Source: Neisseria brasiliensis
GTDB lineage: Bacteria; Pseudomonadota; Gammaproteobacteria; Burkholderiales; Neisseriaceae
Assembly (NCBI RefSeq): GCF_009671065.1
Contig: NZ_CP046027.1
Span: forward strand, 2,553,511 to 2,617,510
Direction of reading: 5' to 3'
DNA: 64,000 nt
The notes beneath the pieces are model-generated. The model made no database searches and was not told where the DNA came from. It worked only from the letters and a program-made list of their open reading frames with translations. The position numbers and the translations under genes are program-made. Positions 20,926 to 29,009 of this stretch are shown here, piece by piece (the stretch's first letter is position 1; each line of letters starts with the position of its first letter).

Positions 20926-21957
20926 ATGTTGCAAACCGATAATCTTACCGCCCAGCAGCCGCAGCGCATTATTGCGGCACAATCGATTTCTGCCCAAGAA
21001 GAGCTTTTAGAACGCGCCTTACGCCCGAAAACACTGGCGGATTACATCGGCCAAGCCAAGGCTAAGGAACAATTAGCGATTTTTATTGAAGCAGCGAAAA
21101 AACGCGGCGAAGCGCTTGATCATACCTTATTGTTTGGCCCGCCGGGTTTGGGCAAGACCACCTTGGCGCATATTATTACTAAAGAATTGGGTGTCAACTT
21201 GCGCCAAACCAGCGGTCCGGTATTGGAACGCGCCGGTGACTTGGCAGCCCTGTTAACCAATCTTGAGCCGCATGATGTTCTTTTTATTGATGAAATTCAT
21301 CGTTTGAGTCCGGTTGTCGAAGAAATTCTCTACCCTGCCCTTGAGGATTATCAGCTTGATATCATGATTGGCGAAGGCCCTGCGGCGCGTTCGGTAAAAA
21401 TCGACTTGCCACCGTTTACGTTGATTGGCGCCACCACGCGCGCAGGTATGCTGACCAATCCGCTGCGTGACCGTTTCGGTATTGTTTCTCGCTTAGAATT
21501 CTATGAAAACAATGATTTAGCGACTATTGTCAGCCGTTCGGCGCAATTGTTGTCGTTGAACATGGGCGATGAAGGTGCGATGGAAGTGGCCAAACGCAGC
21601 CGTGGTACGCCGCGTATTGCCAACCGCCTGCTGCGCCGTGTGCGCGATTATGCCGAAGTGAAAAATAATGGTGTAATTGATGCCGATATTGCCGATGCCG
21701 CTTTGAGCATGCTAGATGTTGATGCCAAAGGCTTAGACGTGATGGACAGAAAATTTCTCGAAGCCATTTTGCACAAATTCAGCGGCGGCCCTGTGGGTTT
21801 GGAGAACGTCGCGGCGGCGATTGGCGAATCCACCGATACGATTGAAGATGTGATTGAGCCTTATTTGATTCAACAAGGCTTTTTACAGCGCACACCGCGT
21901 GGTCGTGTCGCTACCGAGCGCACTTACCTGCATTTTGGCTTGAAAGGTGCTGAATAA
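20926..21957 (+). CDS. ruvB: Holliday junction branch-migration helicase RuvB
   Basis: 343 residues. LRPKTLADYIGQAKAKEQLA at the start, Walker A FGPPGLGKTTLAHI (about 70), Walker B DVLFIDEIHRLSP (about 118), sensor GATTRAGMLTNPLRDRFGI and the C-terminal winged helix (PRGRVATERTYLHFGL). As the hexameric motor of the RuvAB complex it moves Holliday junctions. Length is standard. The first residues (MLQTDNLTAQQPQRIIAAQS) are normal for Neisseria-type RuvB. Single-gene unit. Confidence 0.98.
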   Translation: MLQTDNLTAQQPQRIIAAQSISAQEELLERALRPKTLADYIGQAKAKEQLAIFIEAAKKRGEALDHTLLFGPPGLGKTTLAHIITKELGVNLRQTSGPVLERAGDLAALLTNLEPHDVLFIDEIHRLSPVVEEILYPALEDYQLDIMIGEGPAARSVKIDLPPFTLIGATTRAGMLTNPLRDRFGIVSRLEFYENNDLATIVSRSAQLLSLNMGDEGAMEVAKRSRGTPRIANRLLRRVRDYAEVKNNGVIDADIADAALSMLDVDAKGLDVMDRKFLEAILHKFSGGPVGLENVAAAIGESTDTIEDVIEPYLIQQGFLQRTPRGRVATERTYLHFGLKGAE

Positions 21958-22089
21958 ACTCGATATCGATAGGCCGTCTGAAAGTTTTAGGCGGTTTAAT
22001 TGATGATTCTTTATATTATATTGAATTAAAGCGCAATTTATTTGTACAATTTATTTGCACATAAGAAATTATTCATAAAAATCAAACAT

Positions 22090-22124
22090 AAAGGCCGTCT
22101 GAAACTTTTTTTCAGACGGCCTTT
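22090..22124 (+). terminator. Uptake-sequence inverted pair after ruvB
   Basis: AAAGGCCGTCTGAAA and its complement around a T-rich loop, followed by TTTCTT. It also sits at the 3' side of the minus-strand TonB receptor remnant, so it may serve both. Confidence 0.7.
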
Positions 22125-22138
22125 CTTCATTGTCAAAA

Positions 22139-23693
22139 TCAGAACGAATATTCCGCTTTCAGCCAGAGACCTTTGCAAAATCCCCATCTTTGGCACATTT
22201 CTTCGTTGTGCGCTGCTCGAAAGCTTGCCTATCTTCATGATATGTCTGCGCTTTCTGCGCTGCTACAACTTTGAACTGTACTCAAATCTAGGGTTTTGCA
22301 AAGGTCTCAGCCAATAAGTTCGTGGCATGCCCAATACGGCAAAGCTACGGTCATACTGGCCGCGCTGTACTTGCCAATAAGCTTTGTTGAACAAGTTTTC
22401 GACTGCCGTGCTCACGGTTAAATCGTTTTTACCCAGCTTGGTTTGATAGCGTGCGCCGATGTCCACCAAGGTGTAAGACGGGAAAGCGTATTGTTTCTGC
22501 GTGTCTTGATAAGATTTGCCGAAATACTGCACATGGCCCGACAACGTCAAGCCCTTCACATAAGGCGTATCCCATTCCACGCCCGCTTTGGCAATCACGC
22601 TCGGATTGACAACTTGTACGCCGCTGACCAGATTGTCTTTGTAATTCGGATAATCTTTCACTTGCGATTTCAAATACATCAAACCGAAGCTCGGGCGTAA
22701 GGTTTGGTTGAGCAGGCTGGCGTAAACATTAAATTCGATACTGCGATTGCGCTCAATGCCCTGCTCATCGCCCGCAGCTGCGCCACTGGCGGCAAAATCG
22801 GTTCCGCTGGTGGTGTTGCCGCGCCAATAGCCCGGACGGCGGATTTGGAAGGCATTTAAAGTAGTGACAAAATCGCCCCAGTTTTTACGCACGCCGATTT
22901 CAAACTGACGGCTGACGCGCGGTTTGGCCATGGTGGTATCGCCGGTGGTGTCGTCCACGCTCAAGCTGGCCGGCTCCAAATCTTCCATGTAGTTGCCGTA
23001 AACGACCAAATCCGGTTGCGGCACCCACGCGGCCATCAACATTGGGCTGAAGCGGCTGGCATCAGCTTTGGTTTGATCACGATTATTCTTTTGTTCGACT
23101 TGCTGCAAGCGACCGCCTAAAGTCAAGCGGTAGCGGTTATCGGCAAAACCCATGGTATCGGATAAGGCCAAGCTGTTAACTTCAATGCGGGTATCCAGAT
23201 TCGGTGTACTTTCCATGGTAGTCGGATAGTCGGCAGTAAACGAAGCCAGTTGCGAGGCAATATAGCCGGTGCCGTCAATTGTGGCTTTGCTGCTGCCTGC
23301 TTTGCTGCCGCGATAGGTTTGGCGGCGGCGGTCGATGCGGTCTAAGGCTGCGCTCCACGTGTGATCAACCGCACCGGTTTCAAATTGGCCGCGAGCGGTG
23401 AGATTCATGCTGGTGGTTTGAAAACGCTGATCGGTCAGACGCGCGGTGTTGGTGTTGTATTGAGTGCTGTCGGTGGTGCTTATTGTTGGCGAAATCAGCG
23501 TGCCGTAATAGCGCGCATCGTTGTAGCCGATACCGCCGCTGATTTGAAAATCGTAGTCGGTGTCATATTCAAAGGTCAGCATATTGGTTTGGCCGCGGGT
23601 GTTTTGCCAGTTCCACGAAGGTAGCAAATTGGTGTCGCCGCTTGGTGCGTCAAACAATCGGCCATTGGTATTTTGAATATCTTGAATACGCGC
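22139..23693 (-). pseudogene. TonB-dependent siderophore receptor remnant
   Basis: About 480 C-terminal residues remain of a receptor that would normally exceed 700: plug and N-terminal part are absent. Barrel sequence is clear (YRLTLGGRLQQVEQKNNRDQ, VVYGNYMEDLEPASLS, the terminal LVDIGARYQTKLGKNDLTVS and FNKAYWQVQRGQYDRSFAVL). At the 3' end a 143-bp MITE interrupts GMPRTYWL; beyond it the native end WLKAEYSF and stop can still be read (22139-22165). The 5' side is joined to an oppositely oriented ABC-transporter fragment near 23693. Substrate unknown, ferric-siderophore type. Not functional. Confidence 0.88.
22166..22308. mobile_element. 143-bp MITE with 5-bp target duplication
   Basis: Terminal inverted repeats GAGACCTTTGCAAAA at both ends, flanked by AGCCA direct repeats (22161-22165 and 22309-22313). 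No coding capacity. The ends resemble those of IS5-group elements of Neisseria (IS1106-like), which probably mobilised it. Inserted in the 3' end of the receptor gene. Confidence 0.85.
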
Positions 23694-23881
23694 GCGACCG
23701 CGCCAAAGTGGTTTTGCTCGATGAAGCCACGTCCGCCCTTGATGAGCCAACCGAATCGCAGCTCTATCGCGCCATTCGCGAAAAAATGCCCGAAAGCATC
23801 ATCATCAGCATCGGCCACCGCAGCAGCCTGAATGAATTTCACAATATTCACTATGATGTCGGCGCGGTGAAATGCGATTAA
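23694..23881 (+). pseudogene. ABC transporter ATPase C-terminal fragment
   Basis: From the junction the frame reads ARDRAKVVLLDEATSALDEP, then TESQLYRAIREKMPESIIIS and IGHRSSLNEFHN: Walker B, D-loop and H-loop of an ABC ATPase of the SbmA/YddA-like exporter type. Walker A, signature motif and the membrane domain are missing. Its stop is at 23879-23881. The missing 5' part should lie to the left, where the receptor remnant now is, so the join is a rearrangement and not a simple deletion. Confidence 0.85.
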
Positions 23882-23903
23882 CGCAATGTGCTTAAACCAT
23901 CTG

Positions 23904-23939
23904 AAAGGCCGTCTGAAACCCAGTTTTCAGACGGCCTTT
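23904..23939 (+). terminator. Uptake-sequence inverted pair
   Basis: AAAGGCCGTCTGAAA / TTTTCAGACGGCCTTT just past the ABC fragment; the native terminator of the lost transporter gene. Confidence 0.75.
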
Positions 23940-23978
23940 CTGCTAAAATAACGCACAAACACATCACGCGAGAACATC

Positions 23979-25292
23979 ATGCCCGAAATCAAATGCCCAC
24001 ATTGCCACACCGCTTTTACCGTAGATGAAGCCGGTTATGCCGACATTGCCAACCAAGTGCGCACGCTGGAATTTCAGCAGGAATTAAACGAGCGTTTAGC
24101 ACAAAGCCGCCGCCAGTTCGACACCGAAATCAAGCTGGCGGAAAACACGCTGGAAACGGCTTATCAGCAAAAACTTGCCGCCAAAGAACGCGAATTGGCC
24201 GAATTGGCGGCGCATTTAAAAAGCCATGAAAAAGACAGCCAATTGGCCGTTGCCGAAGCGGAAGGCCGTCTGAAAGCGCAATTGGCCGAGCGCGATCAGC
24301 AAATTGCCGCGCTGCGTTTGCAGGCCAAATCGTTGGAAGAATCGAAAAACATTGAAAAAGAATTGGAAATCCACCGTGCCGTCGCGGTGAAAGAGCGTGA
24401 GTTGGGCGAACTCAATGCGCGGTTTTTATTACAGGCCAAAGAGCGCGAATTGGAAAAACAAGCCTTGCGTGAGCAATATCAAGCCGAATTGAAGCAAAAA
24501 GATGAAGCGATTGCGTTTTATAAAGATTTCAAAGCGCGCCAATCCACCAAAATGGTCGGCGAAAGTCTTGAGCAGCATTGCGAAACCGAGTTTAACCGCA
24601 TCCGCACTACCGCTTTCCCGCAAGCCGTGTTCGGCAAGGATAACGACGCGACCGGCGGCAGCAAAGGCGACTATATCTACCGCGAATGCGATTCAGACGG
24701 CAATGAAATCATCTCGATTATGTTTGAGATGAAAAACGAAAACGAAACCACCGCCACCAAAAAGAAAAACGAGCATTTTTTCAAAGAGTTGGATAAAGAC
24801 CGCCGCGAGAAAAAATGCGAATATGCCGTGTTGGTGTCACTTTTGGAAGCCGATAACGAGCTTTACAACGGCGGCATTGTCGATGTGTCGTACGCTTATC
24901 CGAAAATGTATGTCGTGCGGCCGCAATTTTTCATTCCTCTGATTTCATTGTTGCGTAATGCTGCGCTGAATACCTTGAAATACAAGCAGGAAGTCGCTCA
25001 AATGCGTGCGCAAAATATCGACATCACGAATTTTGAAGAAGATTTAAACACCTTCAAAACCGCGTTTGCCCGCAATTACGAATTGGCCAGCCGCAAGTTT
25101 CAGACGGCCATCGAAGAAATCGACAAAACCATCACTCATTTGCAAAAAACCAAAGAAGCGCTGCTCTCTTCGGAAAACAACTTGCGCTTAGCGAATAATA
25201 AGGCGGAAGAATTAAGCGTGAAGAAACTCACGCGCAAAAATCCGACTATGAAAGCGGCGTTTGAAGCGTTGGGTAACGACGCTACGAAATAA
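23979..25292 (+). CDS. DUF2130 domain protein with zinc ribbon and coiled coil (437 aa)
   Basis: N-terminal MPEIKCPHCHTAFTVDEAGY holds a CxxC pair. Residues about 40-180 form a long charged coiled coil (AERDQQIAALRLQAKSLEES). The DUF2130 domain follows with VGESLEQHCETEFNRIRTTA, DYIYRECDSDGNEIISIMFE, MKNENETTATKKKNEHFFKE and LDKDRREKKCEYAVLVSLLE. These D/E..E-x-K elements look like a restriction-endonuclease-like fold. C-terminal helical tail. Common single gene in Proteobacteria with unproven function; a nuclease role is plausible. Confidence 0.88.
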   Translation: MPEIKCPHCHTAFTVDEAGYADIANQVRTLEFQQELNERLAQSRRQFDTEIKLAENTLETAYQQKLAAKERELAELAAHLKSHEKDSQLAVAEAEGRLKAQLAERDQQIAALRLQAKSLEESKNIEKELEIHRAVAVKERELGELNARFLLQAKERELEKQALREQYQAELKQKDEAIAFYKDFKARQSTKMVGESLEQHCETEFNRIRTTAFPQAVFGKDNDATGGSKGDYIYRECDSDGNEIISIMFEMKNENETTATKKKNEHFFKELDKDRREKKCEYAVLVSLLEADNELYNGGIVDVSYAYPKMYVVRPQFFIPLISLLRNAALNTLKYKQEVAQMRAQNIDITNFEEDLNTFKTAFARNYELASRKFQTAIEEIDKTITHLQKTKEALLSSENNLRLANNKAEELSVKKLTRKNPTMKAAFEALGNDATK

Positions 25293-25343
25293 AACAAAGG
25301 TCTCAGGCCGTCTGAAAACCATTTACTTCACTGAAAGTTTGCT

Positions 25344-26582
25344 ATGCAGATTTATTTAGTCGGCGGTGCTGTCCGCGATCATTTATTGGGCTTAGAAGTC
25401 AAAGACCGCGACTGGGTGGTGGTCGGTGCCGATGCGTTTACCATGCTGGCGCAAGGTTTTCAGCCGGTGGGTAAGGATTTTCCGGTGTTCCTGCATCCCG
25501 ACAGCCACGAAGAATACGCCCTCGCCCGCACCGAGCGCAAAACGGCCAAAGGTTATGCCGGTTTTGCGTTTCATGCTGATAAAGATGTGACGCTGGAACA
25601 AGATTTGATGCGCCGCGATTTAACCATCAATGCCATGGCGCAAGATTCAGACGGCCTGATTATCGACCCGTTCGGCGGGCAGCAAGATCTTTCAGACGGC
25701 ATTTTGCGCCATGTTTCCCCTGCTTTTGCCGAAGATCCGGTCAGGATTCTGCGCATTGCCCGTTTTGCCGCGCGATATGGCTTTGTAGTGGCTGATGAAA
25801 CCATGCAGCTGATGCGGCAAATGGTGGTCGATGGCGAAGTCGATGCGCTGGTGGCGGAACGGGTTTGGCAGGAATTGGCCAAAGGCTTGATGGAGCAAAA
25901 TCCGGCGAAAATGATTGAAGTTTTGCGCGAATGCGGTACGCTGGCGGTGTTACTGCCCGAAGTAGAAGCTTTGTTCGGTGTGCCGCAGCGGGCGGATTTC
26001 CATCCCGAAATCGACAGCGGCATCCACACGCTAATGGTGTTGCAAAAAGCTGCTGAAATGGGCTTAAGTTTGCCGGAACGCTATGCCGCACTACTGCACG
26101 ATTTGGGCAAAGCCAAAACGCCGTCTGACATTCTGCCCAAGCATCACGGCCATGACTTGGCCGGTGTGCGTTTGGTGCGAGAAGTGAACGAGCGTTTGCG
26201 TGCGCCGCGTGCGTGTGCCGAATTGGCCGAGTTGGTTTGTCGCTGGCACATTATTTTTCATCAAGTGGCGCAGCTCAAACCGGCTACTGTATTGAATACC
26301 TTAAAGAAAACCGATGCCTTCAGACGGCCTGAACGATTTCAGACGGCCTTGAATGTATGCGTGGCCGACCAACGAGGCCGTCTGAATTTTGAAGATGCCG
26401 AATATCCGCAGCGTGAATATTGGTTGAATTTATTACAAGCGGCCAATGAAATCGATGCCGGTAACATTGCCGCCCAGTGCACTCAAAACCAGCAGCAACA
26501 TTTAATTGCCCAACGCATAGACGAAGCGCGTTTGGAGAAAATCAAGCCGATTCAGGAAGCTTTTAGAGCGCAGCACCATTAA
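25344..26582 (+). CDS. cca: CCA-adding tRNA nucleotidyltransferase with HD domain
   Basis: 412 residues, the same length as E. coli Cca. Nucleotidyltransferase motif at the start: LVGGAVRDHLLGLEVKDRDW (catalytic Asp pair about 21 and 23), then RRDLTINAMAQDSDG and EDPVRILRIARFAARYG. The HD phosphohydrolase domain shows ALLHDLGKAKTP near residue 250. The enzyme adds CCA to tRNA 3' ends; the HD domain gives phosphatase/phosphodiesterase activity. Several uptake cores lie within the gene. Single-gene unit. Confidence 0.97.
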   Translation: MQIYLVGGAVRDHLLGLEVKDRDWVVVGADAFTMLAQGFQPVGKDFPVFLHPDSHEEYALARTERKTAKGYAGFAFHADKDVTLEQDLMRRDLTINAMAQDSDGLIIDPFGGQQDLSDGILRHVSPAFAEDPVRILRIARFAARYGFVVADETMQLMRQMVVDGEVDALVAERVWQELAKGLMEQNPAKMIEVLRECGTLAVLLPEVEALFGVPQRADFHPEIDSGIHTLMVLQKAAEMGLSLPERYAALLHDLGKAKTPSDILPKHHGHDLAGVRLVREVNERLRAPRACAELAELVCRWHIIFHQVAQLKPATVLNTLKKTDAFRRPERFQTALNVCVADQRGRLNFEDAEYPQREYWLNLLQAANEIDAGNIAAQCTQNQQQHLIAQRIDEARLEKIKPIQEAFRAQHH

Positions 26583-26594
26583 GGCGAAAAATAT

Positions 26595-26635
26595 AAAAGG
26601 CCGTCTGAAAACAAACGTTTTCAGACGGCCTTTTT
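26595..26635. terminator. Bidirectional uptake-sequence terminator between cca and mlaC-like gene
   Basis: AAAAGGCCGTCTGAAAAC / GTTTTCAGACGGCCTTTTT between convergent genes, with A and T runs on both sides. Confidence 0.8.
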
Positions 26636-26644
26636 GTCCATCCA

Positions 26645-27241
26645 TTACTGCTTTTTCAAGCCCTTGGCTTTCACGGTCGCAATCGCACCGTCAATGCCTT
26701 TTTGTTGGATTAACTCATTGAATTGATTTCGGTAAATTGTTACCAAGCTGGCACCATCTACGCGGATATTGTAGATTTTATATACCGAGCCGACTTGATA
26801 AAGCTGGTAAGCCACTTCGTATTTGGTACCGCTTTTGGTTTGGATTTCAGAGAAAACATCGTGTCGGTTGCCATTGGAAGTCATTTTCGGCAACAATTTC
26901 ACTTTAGCATCCGCCGCACCCATTAAAGCAGAGTGCGAATACATGTTGATAATCATGTCTTTGAATGCGCTGATGAATTCAGTTTTTTGCTTAGGGGTAA
27001 AATTGCGCCACGGTGCGCCCACAGCCAAAGCAGAAATGCGCTCATAATCCAGATAGCGGTTGGCATAGCTTTCGATTTGCTTCACTTTTTGCGCTTCACT
27101 TGCCGAACTTTTGGCAATCTTCAACACAGTATCCATATTTTGCTGCATTTGCGTTTGCGCAGGATGCGTCGCAGCGGCAGCATAAGGAGCCACAATTGCC
27201 ATCGGCGCGGCCAACATCAAAGCAGATAAATAACGGGTCAT
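26645..27241 (-). CDS. mlaC: MlaC/Ttg2D-family periplasmic phospholipid-binding protein
   Basis: 198 residues from ATG 27241 (MTRYLSALMLAAPMAIVAPY), with a signal peptide ending near AYAAAA. Family signatures: YANRYLDYERISALAVGAPW, RNFTPKQKTEFISAFKDMII, YEVAYQLYQVGSVYKIYNIR and VDGASLVTIYRNQFNELIQQ. It carries phospholipid between outer and inner membrane Mla complexes. It stands alone, convergent with cca and far from other mla genes, so it may be a second copy or a separate paralogue. The symbol is by family only. Confidence 0.85.
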   Translation of the reverse strand: MTRYLSALMLAAPMAIVAPYAAAATHPAQTQMQQNMDTVLKIAKSSASEAQKVKQIESYANRYLDYERISALAVGAPWRNFTPKQKTEFISAFKDMIINMYSHSALMGAADAKVKLLPKMTSNGNRHDVFSEIQTKSGTKYEVAYQLYQVGSVYKIYNIRVDGASLVTIYRNQFNELIQQKGIDGAIATVKAKGLKKQ

Positions 27242-27413
27242 GTTTTTTCCTTTATCAAGGTGTGGGGAAAGTTTGGCTATTGTAATTGCTTTGATATTAG
27301 GAAATTTTAATAAAATGTAAAAAACCATTCAGGCCTTCTGAAAATAAGTTAGCAGCGTATGAATAAATTATCATTATATATCAATCGTTTTTAAATTAAG
27401 TCGAGCAAACTAC

Positions 27414-27441
27414 TTTACAAATTTTTTGCAGTCACTATAAT
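27414..27441 (+). promoter_or_regulatory. Promoter of tRNA-Leu
   Basis: TTTACA, 16-base spacer, TATAAT, ending 15 bases before the tRNA's first base. Confidence 0.75.
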
Positions 27442-27456
27442 AACGACTTCTTCACC

Positions 27457-27541
27457 GCCCAGGTGGCGAAATTGGTAGACGCAGGGGACTCAAAATCCCC
27501 CGCCGCAAGGTGTGTCGGTTCGAGTCCGACCCTGGGCACCA
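27457..27541 (+). tRNA. tRNA-Leu (anticodon CAA)
   Basis: 85 bases including encoded CCA. Acceptor GCCCAGG pairs with CCTGGGC, D-arm with GG-TAGA, anticodon stem GGGGA-CTCAAAA-TCCCC giving anticodon CAA, a long variable arm typical of Leu, and T-arm GTCGG-TTCGAGT-CCGAC. Reads UUG codons. Confidence 0.97.
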
Positions 27542-27547
27542 AATTTT

Positions 27548-27574
27548 AAAAAGACCGCTTTATGCGGTCTTTTT
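27548..27574 (+). terminator. Terminator of tRNA-Leu
   Basis: AAAAAGACCGC-TTTAT-GCGGTCTTTTT, seven bases past the CCA end. Confidence 0.9.
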
Positions 27575-27740
27575 GCTTTTGTATCTCGGCTTCAGACGGC
27601 CTAATTAGCCATTTTCGCCTGTTTTTACCGATAAATTTGCTAAAATCGCAAATATTGTCGCTTATCCCCTTTTATTCTGATTACAAAAAGGGTACATTTA
27701 CTACATTGTAAACAATCTTCAATTTGACGGAACACACATC

Positions 27741-28955
27741 ATGGATCGCTTTCCCAAATCTGCAAAACTCGATCATGTCTGCTACGACATCCGCGGCCCG
27801 GTACACAAAGAAGCCCTGCGCCTGGAAGAAGAAGGCCATAAAATTTTGAAGCTGAATATCGGCAACCCTGCGCCTTTCGGCTTTGAAGCGCCGGATGAAA
27901 TTTTGGTTGACGTTATCCGCAATCTGCCGACCTCACAAGGCTATTGCGATTCTAAGGGTTTGTATTCCGCGCGTAAGGCCATCGTGCATTACTACCAAAC
28001 TAAAGGTTTGCGCGACATTACCGTGAATGATGTGTTTATTGGCAACGGCGTATCCGAGCTGATCACCATGTCTATGCAGGCATTGTTGAACGACGGCGAT
28101 GAAATCCTGATTCCGGCGCCGGATTATCCTTTGTGGACGGCCGCTGCCACGCTGGCAGGTGGTAATGTGCGCCATTATTTGTGCGACGAAGAAAAAGACT
28201 GGTTTCCGGATTTGGCTGATATGGAAGCCAAAATCTCGCCGAAAACCAAAGCGATTGTGGTGATTAATCCGAATAACCCGACCGGCGCGGTGTACAGCAA
28301 AGAAATACTGCTGGAAATCGCCGAATTGGCACGCAAACACGGCCTGATTATTTTTGCCGATGAAATCTACGACAAGATTTTGTATGATGGTGCCGTGCAT
28401 CACCATATCGCTGCCCTCGCCCCTGATTTGCTGACCGTTACCTTTAACGGCTTGTCAAAAGCCTACCGTGTGGCCGGTTTCCGTCAAGGCTGGATGGTAC
28501 TCAATGGTCCGAAACAACACGCGCAAGGTTATATCGAAGGCTTGGAAATGCTCGCCTCTATGCGCTTGTGTGCCACTACACCTATGCAACACGCGATTCA
28601 GACGGCCTTAGGCGGCTATCAAAGCATCAACGAATTTATCTTACCGGGTGGCCGCTTGCTAGAGCAACGCAACAAAGCTTACGAACTGGTGAACCAAATC
28701 CCCGGCATCACCTGCGTGAAGCCGATGGGTGCGATGTATATGTTCCCGAAAATTGACACGGAAATGTACAATATCCATGACGACATGAAATTCGTTTACG
28801 ATTTGCTGGTGCAGGAAAAAGTATTGTTCGTGCAAGGTTCCGGCTTCAACTGGATTAAGCCCGACCACTTCCGCATCGTCACCTTGCCTTATGTGCATCA
28901 AATTGAAGAAGCAATGGCGAAATTGGAACGTTTCTTGAAAAATTATCGTCAATAG
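27741..28955 (+). CDS. alaA: Alanine aminotransferase AlaA (class I/II PLP enzyme)
   Basis: 404 residues, colinear with E. coli AlaA from SAKLDHVCYDIRGPVHKEAL through LKLNIGNPAPFGFEAPDEIL and NLPTSQGYCDSKGLYSARKA. Substrate/PLP motifs NPNNPTGAVYSKE, FADEIYDKILYDGA and the Schiff-base lysine in FNGLSKAYRVAGFRQGWM (about 240) are intact. It makes alanine from pyruvate and glutamate. The upstream 200 bases after the tRNA terminator hold a promoter region but no second gene. Single-gene unit ended by an uptake-sequence hairpin. Confidence 0.96.
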   Translation: MDRFPKSAKLDHVCYDIRGPVHKEALRLEEEGHKILKLNIGNPAPFGFEAPDEILVDVIRNLPTSQGYCDSKGLYSARKAIVHYYQTKGLRDITVNDVFIGNGVSELITMSMQALLNDGDEILIPAPDYPLWTAAATLAGGNVRHYLCDEEKDWFPDLADMEAKISPKTKAIVVINPNNPTGAVYSKEILLEIAELARKHGLIIFADEIYDKILYDGAVHHHIAALAPDLLTVTFNGLSKAYRVAGFRQGWMVLNGPKQHAQGYIEGLEMLASMRLCATTPMQHAIQTALGGYQSINEFILPGGRLLEQRNKAYELVNQIPGITCVKPMGAMYMFPKIDTEMYNIHDDMKFVYDLLVQEKVLFVQGSGFNWIKPDHFRIVTLPYVHQIEEAMAKLERFLKNYRQ

Positions 28956-28966
28956 TGAAATACAAA

Positions 28967-28996
28967 AAAAGGCCGTCTGCTTTCAGACGGCCTTTT
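28967..28996. terminator. Bidirectional uptake-sequence terminator between alaA and aspA
   Basis: AAAAGGCCGTCTG-CTTT-CAGACGGCCTTTT between convergent genes. Confidence 0.85.
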
Positions 28997-29009
28997 CTCT
29001 TTTAGCGTA

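Noticed and set aside
22161..22313. Correia (NEMIS) element
   Set aside because: The terminal sequence GAGACCTTTGCAAAA differs from Correia ends, which carry TATAG-type termini.
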